From positions 1 through 23,171 of the forward strand of contig JAUQYA010000095.1 of the NCBI GenBank assembly GCA_030837785.1: DNA of 23,171 nucleotides, read 5' to 3'. A model generated the notes under the pieces. That model was not told the origin of the DNA and made no database searches. It saw only the letters and a program-made list of their open reading frames with translations. The stretch comes from Albidovulum sp. Its GTDB lineage: Bacteria; Pseudomonadota; Alphaproteobacteria; Rhodobacterales; Rhodobacteraceae. This document shows, piece after piece, positions 17,209 to 23,171 of this stretch (its first letter is position 1; each line of letters opens with the position of its first letter). A program made the position numbers and the translations under genes.

Positions 17209-18143
17209 GCTGCATCTCCTTCCGGAAGCGGGATCGTTTCGGCGCGGCCGACGCTGCGGCCCTGCCCCTCAAGGACGAGGAAGGCGGCGCGGATCAGCCC
17301 GCGGTCGAGCAGGCTGCGGGCATGGGCTGCGCCCCGGTCGAGCGCGCGGGCGACCTCGGCCGGTGGCAGCGGATCAACGTCAACCGTCACCGGCCGGTCG
17401 CCGAGGTCGCTGTCGGGGGCAAGCTCGCGCGCCGGGCGGCGGGCGACGAGCGGCGATCCGGGCAGGTCCACGGCGTTGGCGATCATCGTCGCGGCCGCGT
17501 CGGCTTCGGCCGCGGTCGCGGCCAGAACCGTCACCGCGTCGGCGATGCCGAGCGAATGGCTTCGCCCGCGCCAGCCGCTGGTGGCGACGCCGCCGATACC
17601 GTCGGCGGCGGCGATCTCCACCACGCCGGCAAGCTGGTCGAAATGGCGATGGTCGTGGATGCCGATGCGGCAGCTTTCGCCCGGCCCGAGATGGATCGCA
17701 ATGTCGCCGCCGTTGTTCACCATCGCCCGGCGAAGATCGGCGGCGCCACGGATCGCGGCCAGGATGTGATCGGCCACCGCGCCGGCGACGGCGGCCATCG
17801 GCGTGATGAAGGCGGTCGCATGGGGGCGCACGGCCGCCATCATCCGCTGCGCCACCGGCCCCTCCGGATCGGGCGAGCCGGGCGTCACGGCGGTGCGCAG
17901 CAGCGCAAGCTCGGCCACGAGCGCCTCCAGGACGCCGACGAAAGCGCGCCGGGCGGCGGCCTCGGCCAGGGCAACCTCGGGCGCGGGGCCGGCAAGGTCG
18001 AAGATCAGGTCGATCGGCCCGTGGACCAGGCGGAGCCGTCCGTCCGCAGTGCGGGTCTCGGGCCAGTCGCGCGGCGCCGCGTCGCAGGGCGACGTTTGCG
18101 GCTCACCCGCCCGCCTCGCCTTGCCCTGCCCTGTCGGCAGCAT
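17205..18143 (-). CDS. UPF0280-family protein with ApbE-like (flavin transferase) motifs
   Basis: 312 residues from the ATG at 18143, which has GGAAGGG 8 nt upstream. A TTG in frame at 18221 is rejected because it would place the predicted promoter and operator inside the gene. The core shows VNNGGDIAIHL (NNGGD at 143-147), GVATSG (185-190), SHSLGIADAVTVLA (195-208) and EADAAAT (213-219). These correspond in order and spacing to ApbE elements: the NxGGD loop, the ATSG turn, the S-VTV strand, and the metal-binding ADA-AT helix. ApbE proteins attach FMN covalently to Thr/Ser of target proteins. A related role here is inference. No Sec signal or lipobox is visible, so a cytoplasmic target is expected. 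It is the first gene of a two-gene unit with the PF06684 protein and diverges from the MarR gene. Confidence 0.82.
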   Translation of the reverse strand: MLPTGQGKARRAGEPQTSPCDAAPRDWPETRTADGRLRLVHGPIDLIFDLAGPAPEVALAEAAARRAFVGVLEALVAELALLRTAVTPGSPDPEGPVAQRMMAAVRPHATAFITPMAAVAGAVADHILAAIRGAADLRRAMVNNGGDIAIHLGPGESCRIGIHDHRHFDQLAGVVEIAAADGIGGVATSGWRGRSHSLGIADAVTVLAATAAEADAAATMIANAVDLPGSPLVARRPARELAPDSDLGDRPVTVDVDPLPPAEVARALDRGAAHARSLLDRGLIRAAFLVLEGQGRSVGRAETIPLPEGDAA

Positions 18144-18192
18144 CGCCGTGACCCTTCCGCCGCCGCCGGACCACGTCCGGCCGTGGCCGTGG

Positions 18193-18221
18193 ATTACGCG
18201 GCGGGTTTTGTTTGCTGTCAA
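18193..18221 (-). promoter_or_regulatory. Predicted sigma-70 promoter of the UPF0280-PF06684 unit
   Basis: On the minus strand TTGACA (18221-18216, a perfect -35), a 17-nt spacer and CGTAAT (18198-18193) would start transcription near 18186, about 43 nt before the ATG at 18143. The shared operator overlaps the -35 element, so a bound repressor would exclude RNA polymerase. Confidence 0.6.
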
Positions 18222-18230
18222 ACGAATTCT
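18210..18230. promoter_or_regulatory. MarR-type operator in the UPF0280 / MarR divergent region
   Basis: GTTTG and CAAAC arms (18210-18214 and 18219-18223) flank a 4-nt centre and are followed by GAATTCT. The segment 18211-18230 matches the element at 15332-15351 at 16 of 20 positions. It overlaps the -35 of the UPF0280 promoter and lies 86-106 bp upstream of the MarR start, so one protein could control both directions. Confidence 0.65.
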
Positions 18231-18315
18231 TCGTCAACGCCCCGGCACCGCAACCCTTGCCATCGCTGCGCGAGCGTCTAGGATTTCATCCCGAGGATGC
18301 GGGAGGCAGCGGCGC

Positions 18316-18732
18316 GTGGCGGATGACAGACCCTATCGGCTCGAGGATCAGATCGGCTTCAAGCTGCGGCTGGCGAACCAGCGGCATCTGGAGATTTTCG
18401 CCGCCGAGATGCCCGACCTCACGCCGCCGCAGTTCGCGGTGATGGCCAAGCTCGCCGCGGAAGGCACGCTGTCGCAAAACCACCTCGGCCGGCTTGTGGC
18501 GATGGATGCGGCGACGACCAAGGGGGTGGTCGACCGGCTGCTGAGGAAGGGTTTCGTCGAGACGCTGCCCTCGTCCACCGACCGGCGGCGGCTGGAGATT
18601 TCGCTGACCGAGGCGGGGCGCGCGTTTCTCGCCCGCGCAGTGCCGGCAGCGGCACGGATTTCCGCGCGCACGGCGCGGAACCTCAGCGCGCGCGACCTCG
18701 ATCGCCTGCTCGGGCTTCTCGACAAGCTGTGA
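18316..18732 (+). CDS. MarR-family transcriptional regulator
   Basis: 138 residues from a GTG start, chosen because GGGAGG lies 9 nt upstream and the family N-terminus begins there. The winged-helix core is clear: LTPPQFAVMAKLAAEGTLSQNHLGRLVAMDAATTKGVVDRLLRKGFVETLPSSTDRRRLEISLTEAGRAFL. It includes the recognition helix (DAATTKGVVDRL) and the D-R-R beta wing. Flanking N- and C-terminal helices would form the dimer interface. MarR proteins bind palindromes as dimers and release DNA on binding an aromatic or small acid ligand. The nearby operators and the heterocycle-type genes suggest a local repressor comparable in role to NicR of Pseudomonas putida. The ligand is unknown; a 6-hydroxynicotinate-like compound is a reasonable guess. 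Confidence 0.9.
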   Translation: MADDRPYRLEDQIGFKLRLANQRHLEIFAAEMPDLTPPQFAVMAKLAAEGTLSQNHLGRLVAMDAATTKGVVDRLLRKGFVETLPSSTDRRRLEISLTEAGRAFLARAVPAAARISARTARNLSARDLDRLLGLLDKL

Positions 18733-18746
18733 GGCAGAGAGTGTGA

Positions 18747-18833
18747 TGGTGCGGTTGAGAAGACTCGAACTTCCACGGGGGTTAGCCCACAGCGACCTCA
18801 ACGCTGCGCGTCTACCAATTCCGCCACAACCGC
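18747..18833 (-). tRNA. tRNA-Leu (anticodon GAG)
   Basis: 87 nt on the minus strand. The acceptor arm GCGGTTG pairs with CAACCGC, followed by discriminator A and an encoded CCA (18747-18749). The anticodon stem CAGCG/CGCTG holds loop TTGAGGT, giving anticodon GAG (18797-18799), which reads CUC/CUU leucine codons. There is a long variable arm (class II tRNA), and the T arm contains GTTCGAGTC. It lies 14 nt after the MarR stop on the opposite strand. I see no integrase or att duplication here, although tRNA-Leu genes are common island insertion sites. Confidence 0.96.
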
Positions 18834-18923
18834 ACCGGGCCTGGGAACGACCGCCCCCAAGCGAGGTGGGCGTTACTTAGCCAATGGCTCTGGCGATGTG
18901 AAGGGGGCTTGTGGGCCGCCGCG

Positions 18924-18955
18924 AAAAAAATGACGGGCGCGCAAGGACGCGCCCG
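18924..18955 (-). terminator. Rho-independent terminator of the peptidoglycan-binding protein gene
   Basis: On the minus strand, 22 nt after the stop, CGGGCGCG pairs perfectly with CGCGCCCG around a 6-nt loop (stem arms 18955-18948 and 18941-18934). TCA and then seven T residues (18930-18924) follow. This is a strong intrinsic terminator and also insulates the tRNA-Leu gene. Confidence 0.88.
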
Positions 18956-18977
18956 CCGGCGGGAGTTCGAAGGGCCG

Positions 18978-20453
18978 TCAGTTGCGGAAGAGAAGGAACG
19001 GCAGCCGGGCGGCCAGGGGCAGCGCGTCCACCTGTTCGGCGGTGAGCGAGGCCTGCGTCGGCGCCGCCGCGACGGGCGCTGCCGGTTCCGCCGCCGCGGT
19101 CTGTTGCGGCGCGGCCGGCTCGGCCGCGGCGGGGGCGGCGAAGGTCGGCAGCGCGGCAGGCACGGCCTCGGGCGCCGCCGCCTGGTCGGCGCGGCCGGCG
19201 ATCGTGTAGGCGGCCTTGCGGACAAGCTGCATCCGGTCCGGCTGGCCCGGCGAGAAGGGCACGCTGCCCGACACGTCGGCGGCCTTCAGCGCGATGTCGT
19301 ACCAGTCGAAGGCGAGGTCGGGCCGCCGGGTGGCGCCGAAGCCCTGGCTCAGGTGATGGCCGAGAAGTTCCGCGTAGGCACCCTCGCCCAGCGCCGCGAG
19401 AATGAGGTTCGAGGCCACCGCCACGTCCATGTCATCCTGCGCATAGCCGACCGAGAGGCAGATCTTCGCCGTCGCGGCAAGCTGCGCGGGCGACATCCCG
19501 GTCGAAAGCGCAAAGGCACGGGTGTCGGCCAGCACCTTCTCGGCCCCGTCGAGCGAGAGCGCCGCAACCTCGGCCTGCATCGCCGGGCCGAAGCCCGCGC
19601 ATTGGTCGCGGATCATCTCGGGCGTCGCGCCGGGAACACGGGCGGCCATCTCCTCGCCTTCCGCGATGGTGAAGGCGCGGACGAGGCAGAACTGTTCGCC
19701 GAGTGCGGCGGCGGGGTCGGTCATGGTGGCGACCGTGGTATAGCCGCCCGCGGCCGAGGCCGTCAGCCCCACGCGGTTGCACTGCGAGGCGAGCGAGGCT
19801 TCGGTTACCGCACCGCCGAGGAAGGTCGGCAGGCCCGGCGTGGCCGGGGCCGGTTCGGGTGCGGCCTCGGGCACGGCGGCAGCCTCCGTCACCGGGGCGG
19901 CGAGCGCCGCGGGGGCTGCCGGCATCACCGCCATCTGGCCCTGCGCCGGCAGGCCCGCGGCCTCGTCGCGCCAGGTCAGCAAAAGCCCGCGCATCCCCAT
20001 CGGGTTCGCCGCCGCCTGCTGCATGGTCATCGCCCCCCCGGCCACCCCACGGTGGTAGGAGCCGACGAGCAGCGTGCGCTCATATTCCGTCAGTTGCCCC
20101 GTCGCCGGATAGCCGAGCGTCATCTGGTAGTCCGAGATCGCCGAGCGGGAGTTGCGGCCGAGCACCCCGTCGGGCGTGCCCACCGGATAGCCGAAGTAGT
20201 TGAGCGCCACCTGCACCTCGCGGTTGGCCTCGCGCTGGGCGGTGCTCACGCCCGAACTGGTGGACTTGCGCACCACCGTCGTGGTGCGTTTCTTCTTCTG
20301 CGATTCATTGACGATCGCGCCACCGATGATGCCGCCGATAATGCCCCCGACGAGCGCATCGCCGCCGTCGGCATAGGCGGGGGCGGGAACGGCGCCCGGC
20401 GTCACGCCGAGCGTGACCGCGAGGCTGGCCGCCGCGAGCTGTTTCATTTTCAT
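18978..20453 (-). CDS. Secreted peptidoglycan-binding-domain protein with glycine zipper and Ala/Pro-rich linkers
   Basis: 491 residues. A signal peptide (about 1-28, cleavage after APAYA) is followed by a glycine-zipper-like segment (30-48, ALVGGIIGGIIGGAIV), then a basic KKKR patch. A PG_binding_1 type domain occupies about 77-130, with VQVALNYFGYPVGTPDGVLGRNSRSAISDYQ. After a helical stretch comes a low-complexity Ala/Pro/Glu linker (about 180-225), a helical domain with several Cys (about 226-400), a second Ala/Pro-rich linker (about 415-475) and a short hydrophobic end (LPLAARLPFLLFRN). The protein probably sits in the envelope, bound to cell wall. The zipper could associate with membrane as in Rickettsia 17-kDa-type lipoproteins, but no lipobox is present. 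No catalytic residues are recognisable. The ribosome binding site is AGGAG just upstream. Confidence 0.8.
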   Translation of the reverse strand: MKMKQLAAASLAVTLGVTPGAVPAPAYADGGDALVGGIIGGIIGGAIVNESQKKKRTTTVVRKSTSSGVSTAQREANREVQVALNYFGYPVGTPDGVLGRNSRSAISDYQMTLGYPATGQLTEYERTLLVGSYHRGVAGGAMTMQQAAANPMGMRGLLLTWRDEAAGLPAQGQMAVMPAAPAALAAPVTEAAAVPEAAPEPAPATPGLPTFLGGAVTEASLASQCNRVGLTASAAGGYTTVATMTDPAAALGEQFCLVRAFTIAEGEEMAARVPGATPEMIRDQCAGFGPAMQAEVAALSLDGAEKVLADTRAFALSTGMSPAQLAATAKICLSVGYAQDDMDVAVASNLILAALGEGAYAELLGHHLSQGFGATRRPDLAFDWYDIALKAADVSGSVPFSPGQPDRMQLVRKAAYTIAGRADQAAAPEAVPAALPTFAAPAAAEPAAPQQTAAAEPAAPVAAAPTQASLTAEQVDALPLAARLPFLLFRN

Positions 20454-20484
20454 GGCAAATCTCCTGATCCCGGCTCAACTGTTC

Positions 20485-20510
20485 GGCGGACCGGCAATAG
20501 CCGGCCCGCC
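20485..20510. other. Intergenic hairpin upstream of the peptidoglycan-binding protein gene
   Basis: GGCGGACCGGC and GCCGGCCCGCC form an 11-bp stem with one mismatch around an AATA loop. No T-run follows on either strand. It lies between two minus-strand genes (stop at 20563, next start at 20453), so it may act as an mRNA stabiliser, a weak terminator or a 5' leader structure. Confidence 0.5.
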
Positions 20511-20562
20511 AATGCGGTATTCAATGCGCCAAAAGTCTGAACCCCGGCCGAAGTTCTGGCAA

Positions 20563-20871
20563 TCACTGTTTTCCGGCCGCGCAGGAAATCTGCGGCGCCG
20601 CGGTCGCGGTGGCGCCGGCGGCCGCGGTGCCCGGCGCAGGGGATTGGGCGGCGGCCGGGGCCGCGGACGGGGCGGCGGACGGGGCGGCGCAGCGCAGCCG
20701 GTGGTAGCGGCTTTCCGGCCCGTGGCCGCGTCCCCGGCCCAGGAGCGTTTCATAAAGCGGCCGGTTCATCTGCGCATGGGGTCGCGAAACCTCGGTCTGG
20801 GCGGCCGTGATCGCGGAGGTGAGAACGAGGCCGATCGTCAATGCGACGGCAAACGCCGAAATCTTCAGCAT
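20563..20871 (-). CDS. Small secreted protein, unknown function
   Basis: 102 residues. The ATG at 20871 has GGAGAG about 6 nt upstream. Residues 1-24 form a clear Sec signal peptide (MLKISAFAVALTIGLVLTSAITAA). The mature part starts QTEVSRPHAQMNRPLYETLLGRG, continues with a basic segment, and ends in an Ala/Pro/Ser-rich low-complexity tail. It has two Cys (61 and 97) that could form a disulfide in the periplasm. I recognise no family. It is oriented like the peptidoglycan-binding protein gene about 110 nt downstream, so both may belong to envelope functions. It runs opposite to lipB, whose coding strand overlaps none of it. The coding call rests on start signals, signal peptide and position. 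Confidence 0.65.
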   Translation of the reverse strand: MLKISAFAVALTIGLVLTSAITAAQTEVSRPHAQMNRPLYETLLGRGRGHGPESRYHRLRCAAPSAAPSAAPAAAQSPAPGTAAAGATATAAPQISCAAGKQ

Positions 20872-21009
20872 GGGACTCTCCAAATTGCCTGGGTCAAAAT
20901 CCCCGTGAAACATGCGGGGGAAGCAGTTAATGAAACGATGATGCGCCCGGGCGGGCGATCCCGCCAGTCGGGAATTCCTGCCCTGCGGCGCGGGGCACCG
21001 GGGGCGGCG

Positions 21010-21657
21010 ATGGTGGAGTGGCGGACGACCGAGGGGCCGGTGCCCTACGAGGAGGCGCTGGCCTTCATGGAGGCGCGCGTGGCCGACATCGCCGCCGGGC
21101 GCGCCGACGAGATGATCTGGCTCCTGGAACACCCGGCGCTTTACACCGCCGGCACCTCGGCCAGGCCACAGGATCTGACCGATCCCGGCCGCTTTCCTGT
21201 CCATGTCGCGGGGCGTGGCGGGCAATACACCTATCACGGGCCCGGCCAGCGGGTCGTCTATGTCATGCTCGACCTCAACCGGCGGGGCCGCGACGTGCGC
21301 GCCTTCGTCCGCGGGCTCGAGGACTGGGTCATCGCCGCGCTGGCCGAGTTCAATGTGCGGGGCGAGGTCCGCAGCGACCGCGTGGGCGTCTGGATCGCCC
21401 GGCCCGACAGGGCGCCCGGCCCCGGCGGCGCACCCCGCGAAGACAAGATCGCCGCGATCGGCGTCAAGCTGCGCCGCTGGGTGAGCTTTCACGGCATCGC
21501 CATCAACGTGGAGCCGGACCTGAGCCATTTCGAGGGGATCGTGCCCTGCGGCATCCGCGAACACGGGGTGACGAGCCTCGTCGACCTCGGGCTGCCGGTC
21601 ACGATGGCCGATCTCGACCGGGCGCTCAGGGCCACGTTCCCGCACGCGTTCTCCTGA
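21010..21657 (+). CDS. lipB: Lipoyl(octanoyl) transferase LipB
   Basis: 215 residues, normal for LipB. It transfers octanoyl from acyl-carrier protein to the lipoyl domains of 2-oxoacid dehydrogenases and the glycine cleavage H protein, in the cytoplasm. The substrate-binding signature is GRGGQYTYHGPGQ (68-80). The catalytic pair is Lys146 (DKIAAIGVKLRRW) and Cys180 (GIVPCGI). The ATG at 21010 fits the family N-terminus (VEWRTTEGPVPYEEAL). In-frame ATGs at 20938 and 20941 would add 23-24 residues of basic, non-conserved sequence behind a poorly spaced GGGGAAG, so the start is not certain. The gene stands alone between the divergent small secreted protein gene and cycA. Lipoate also serves the H protein of glycine cleavage, the pathway downstream of sarcosine and dimethylglycine breakdown, but linkage here is probably incidental. 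Confidence 0.95.
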   Translation: MVEWRTTEGPVPYEEALAFMEARVADIAAGRADEMIWLLEHPALYTAGTSARPQDLTDPGRFPVHVAGRGGQYTYHGPGQRVVYVMLDLNRRGRDVRAFVRGLEDWVIAALAEFNVRGEVRSDRVGVWIARPDRAPGPGGAPREDKIAAIGVKLRRWVSFHGIAINVEPDLSHFEGIVPCGIREHGVTSLVDLGLPVTMADLDRALRATFPHAFS

Positions 21658-21732
21658 CGACGGACAGGCGGGTGGGGGGCGCCTGACGGCGGCGCGGCGA
21701 GATGCCGCAGCCGGCGGCGGCCGAATCGAAGG

Positions 21733-21750
21733 GGCCCCGGCGGCGGGGCC
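21733..21750 (+). terminator. Hairpin after lipB, possible weak terminator
   Basis: GGCCCCG and CGGGGCC form a 7-bp perfect stem around GCGG, 76 nt after the lipB stop and 20 nt before the FNR-like box. Only a short T-run (ATTTCG) follows, so termination would be weak or rho-assisted. Confidence 0.4.
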
Positions 21751-21769
21751 GATTTCGTCGGGGCGTGAT

Positions 21770-21783
21770 TTGACTTAACTCAA
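21770..21783 (+). promoter_or_regulatory. FNR/FnrL-like box in the cycA promoter
   Basis: TTGACTTAACTCAA fits the FNR dyad TTGAT-N4-ATCAA, with the C at position 5 seen in Rhodobacter/Paracoccus sites and one departure in the right half (CTCAA). If the dyad is centred at -41.5, as in class II activation, the start falls at about 21818 and GCTAAC (21805-21810) sits in the -10 position. The cycA ATG is at 21871. This suggests oxygen-responsive expression of the cytochrome. Confidence 0.55.
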
Positions 21784-21870
21784 GTCGCAGGGCAGATTCG
21801 CTGTGCTAACAGCGCGCGAAACCGCGTCTGCCATGCGACCACCATGCAGAACGCCAAGGAAGGACCGAAG

Positions 21871-22278
21871 ATGAATACCGGACTGATCGCCCTCGCTGCT
21901 GCCCTCGCCCTCGCCGGCCCCGCGCTCGCCGCCGGCGATGCCGCCAAGGGCGAGAGCGAGTTCAAGAAGTGCAAGGCCTGCCATTCGATCGTTGCCGATG
22001 ACGGCACCGAGATCGTGAAGGGCGGCAAGACCGGCCCGAACCTCTACGGTGTGGTCGGCCGTGCAGTCGCCTCGGTGCCCGACTTCAAGTATGGCGACGG
22101 CATCCTCGCCGTCGGCGCCGCCGGCATGGTCTGGGACGAAGCCCTGCTGACCGAATACGTGGCCGACCCGACGGCCTTCGTCGACACCCACGGCGGTTCG
22201 GGCAAGTCGAAGATGACCTTCAAGCTCGCCAAGCACGGCGAGGACGTGGCGGCCTATCTGGCCTCGGTCGCGAAGTAA
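21871..22278 (+). CDS. cycA: Cytochrome c550 / cytochrome c2, periplasmic electron carrier
   Basis: 135 residues. The ATG at 21871 has AAGGAAGGA upstream; an in-frame ATG at 21844 would spoil the signal peptide. Residues 1-20 are a Sec signal peptide. The haem c site is CKACH (Cys34, Cys37, His38), and the axial Met115 lies in KSKMTFK. The segment KGGKTGPNLYGVVGR and the extended loops are typical of the long class I c2/c550 type of Paracoccus and Rhodobacter. In the periplasm it carries electrons from the bc1 complex to the aa3 oxidase (and in phototrophs to the reaction centre). ctaD, encoding the oxidase's catalytic subunit, follows 164 bp downstream in the same direction, the order I remember from P. 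denitrificans. An FNR-like box precedes it and a hairpin follows it. Confidence 0.95.
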   Translation: MNTGLIALAAALALAGPALAAGDAAKGESEFKKCKACHSIVADDGTEIVKGGKTGPNLYGVVGRAVASVPDFKYGDGILAVGAAGMVWDEALLTEYVADPTAFVDTHGGSGKSKMTFKLAKHGEDVAAYLASVAK

Positions 22279-22301
22279 GCGACCGCACCGACACACCTGG
22301 C

Positions 22302-22326
22302 GGCGCGCGATCCTTTTTCGCGCGCT
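22302..22326 (+). terminator. Hairpin terminator after cycA
   Basis: GCGCGCGA (22303-22310) pairs perfectly with TCGCGCGC (22318-22325) around a 7-nt loop, extended by one G-T pair, 23 nt after the cycA stop. Following bases TGTCATATATTT are A/T-rich rather than a clean T-run. It separates the cycA transcript from ctaD at least partly. Confidence 0.65.
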
Positions 22327-22343
22327 GTCATATATTTCGGTCA

Positions 22344-22372
22344 TTGCCCAACCCGTTTCGGCCCTCTATTAC
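22344..22372 (+). promoter_or_regulatory. Predicted sigma-70 promoter of ctaD
   Basis: TTGCCC (22344-22349), a 17-nt spacer and TATTAC (22367-22372; 4 of 6 consensus matches). Initiation near 22379 leaves a leader of about 64 nt before the ctaD ATG at 22443. Position after the cycA hairpin supports independent expression of ctaD. Confidence 0.5.
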
Positions 22373-22442
22373 GATTCCGTAGCCTCACCTCGGGAAGCGG
22401 CCTGCCGCGCCCCCGGGCTTCGCACCGTAATGGGAGAACAGC

Positions 22443-23171
22443 ATGGCGGACGCAGCCGTTCATGGGCATGGCGAACATGGGCACCCGGGGTTCTTCACCC
22501 GCTGGTTCATGTCGACCAACCACAAGGACATCGGGATCCTCTACCTCTTCACGGCCGGCGTCGTCGGCCTGATCTCGGTCCTCTTCACCGTCTACATGCG
22601 CATGGAGCTGATGGAGCCCGGCGTTCAGTACATGTGCCTCGAGGGCGCGCGGTTCATGGCCGACCCAGCCACCGAATGCACGCCGAACGGACATCTGTGG
22701 AACGTCATGATCACCTATCACGGCGTCCTGATGATGTTCTTCGTGGTCATCCCGGCGCTGTTCGGCGGCTTCGGCAACTACTTCATGCCGCTGCATATCG
22801 GTGCGCCGGACATGGCCTTCCCGCGGATGAACAACCTCTCCTACTGGATGTTCGTCGCCGGCACGTCGCTCGGCGTCGCCTCGCTCCTGGCACCGGGCGG
22901 CAACGACCAGGCCGGTTCGGGCGTGGGCTGGGTGCTTTATCCCCCGCTTTCCACCAGCGAGGCGGGCTGGTCGATGGATCTCGCGATCTTCGCGGTGCAC
23001 ATGTCGGGCGCCTCGTCGATCCTCGGCGCCATCAACATGATCACCACCTTCCTCAACATGCGCGCGCCGGGCATGACGCTGCACAAGGTGCCGCTCTTCG
23101 CCTGGTCGATCTTCGTCACCGCCTGGATGATCCTGCTTTGCCTGCCGGTGCTGGCCGGCGCGATCACCATG
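22443..23171 (+). CDS. ctaD: Cytochrome c oxidase (aa3) subunit I, 5' part, truncated by window edge
   Basis: The first 243 codons of about 555 are present. GGGAGA lies about 5 nt before the ATG. The sequence is very close to P. denitrificans CtaDII as I remember it, beginning MADAAVHGHG...FFTRWFMSTNHKDIGILYLF. Visible functional residues include His93 in TYHGVLMMFF (a low-spin haem a ligand), the D-channel entrance Asp123 in GAPDMAFPR, and channel asparagines in GGFGNYF and PRMNNLSYW. The CuB ligands, the Glu of the D channel and the active-site His-Tyr pair lie beyond the edge. The protein is the catalytic, multi-helix inner-membrane subunit that reduces O2 and pumps protons, using electrons from the cytochrome c encoded just upstream. 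The reading frame is intact to the last base. Confidence 0.96.
   Translation, partial: MADAAVHGHGEHGHPGFFTRWFMSTNHKDIGILYLFTAGVVGLISVLFTVYMRMELMEPGVQYMCLEGARFMADPATECTPNGHLWNVMITYHGVLMMFFVVIPALFGGFGNYFMPLHIGAPDMAFPRMNNLSYWMFVAGTSLGVASLLAPGGNDQAGSGVGWVLYPPLSTSEAGWSMDLAIFAVHMSGASSILGAINMITTFLNMRAPGMTLHKVPLFAWSIFVTAWMILLCLPVLAGAITM

Noticed and set aside
18144..18221. TTG start at 18221 for the UPF0280 protein, adding 26 residues
   Set aside because: The extension is Arg/Gly-rich with no homology. It would swallow a TTGACA/CGTAAT promoter and most of the operator, while the ATG at 18143 has a well placed GGAAGGG.
15395..18732. A complete nicotinate degradation cluster
   Set aside because: No nicotinate dehydrogenase, 6-hydroxynicotinate reductase or downstream 2-formylglutarate genes are present, so only an enamidase-like part can be claimed.
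18747..18833. tRNA-Leu as the attachment site of a genomic island
   Set aside because: No integrase, excisionase or direct repeat of the tRNA 3' end is visible in the window, and flanking genes have the same composition as the rest.

Overview
The window is chromosomal DNA of a high-GC alphaproteobacterium, almost certainly of the Rhodobacterales (Paracoccus/Rhodobacter-like). The best evidence is the right end, where a cytochrome c550/c2 gene (cycA) sits directly upstream of an aa3-oxidase subunit I gene (ctaD). Both proteins closely resemble the Paracoccus denitrificans versions as I remember them. The betaine-type importer next to GcvT-fused dehydrogenases, the DeoR and MarR local regulators, and the strong G/C third-position bias fit the same group. 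There are no transposases, integrases, phage genes or CRISPR arrays. The DNA looks like stable but metabolically accessory chromosome.

Layout from left to right. (1) 1-723, minus strand: a secreted SnoaL-like protein followed by the start of an ABC solute-binding protein. (2) 847-3558: a LysR regulator diverges from a Na+/phosphate cotransporter with a PhoU-like tail. Their intergenic region holds an 18-bp perfect match to the Pho box. (3) 3561-14314, minus strand: a 10.8-kb catabolic operon. In transcription order it encodes a betaine-type binding protein, an ATPase, a fused double permease, a choline-kinase-like phosphotransferase, two paralogous dimethylglycine/sarcosine dehydrogenase-like flavoproteins with folate (GcvT) domains, and a second, LicA-like kinase. 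The last four genes are chained by ATGA overlaps. A DeoR regulator (14535-15290) diverges from it. (4) 15395-18732: an enamidase-type amidohydrolase, an amino-acid-synthesis-family (PF06684) protein, a UPF0280 protein with ApbE-like motifs, and a MarR regulator. The amidohydrolase promoter and the UPF0280/MarR divergent promoter share a 20-nt operator-like sequence. (5) 18747-18833: tRNA-Leu(GAG). (6) 18978-20871, minus strand: a peptidoglycan-binding-domain protein and a small secreted protein. (7) 21010-23171, plus strand: lipB, cycA behind an FNR-like box, and the 5' part of ctaD.

How the genes may work together. In region 3 a quaternary or N-methylated amine is probably imported and oxidatively N-demethylated, with the one-carbon unit passed to tetrahydrofolate. 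The two kinases are unusual in such an operon and suggest a hydroxylated or phosphorylated intermediate. That would fit a DeoR regulator, since this family often senses phosphorylated metabolites. In region 4 the genes resemble the reductive 6-hydroxynicotinate branch of nicotinate degradation, but the reductase itself is not in the window. The UPF0280 protein could be the flavin-attaching enzyme for such a reductase. Regions 3 and 4 are the most likely to hold undescribed biology. Function assignments rest on motifs and remembered family members; no database search was possible.
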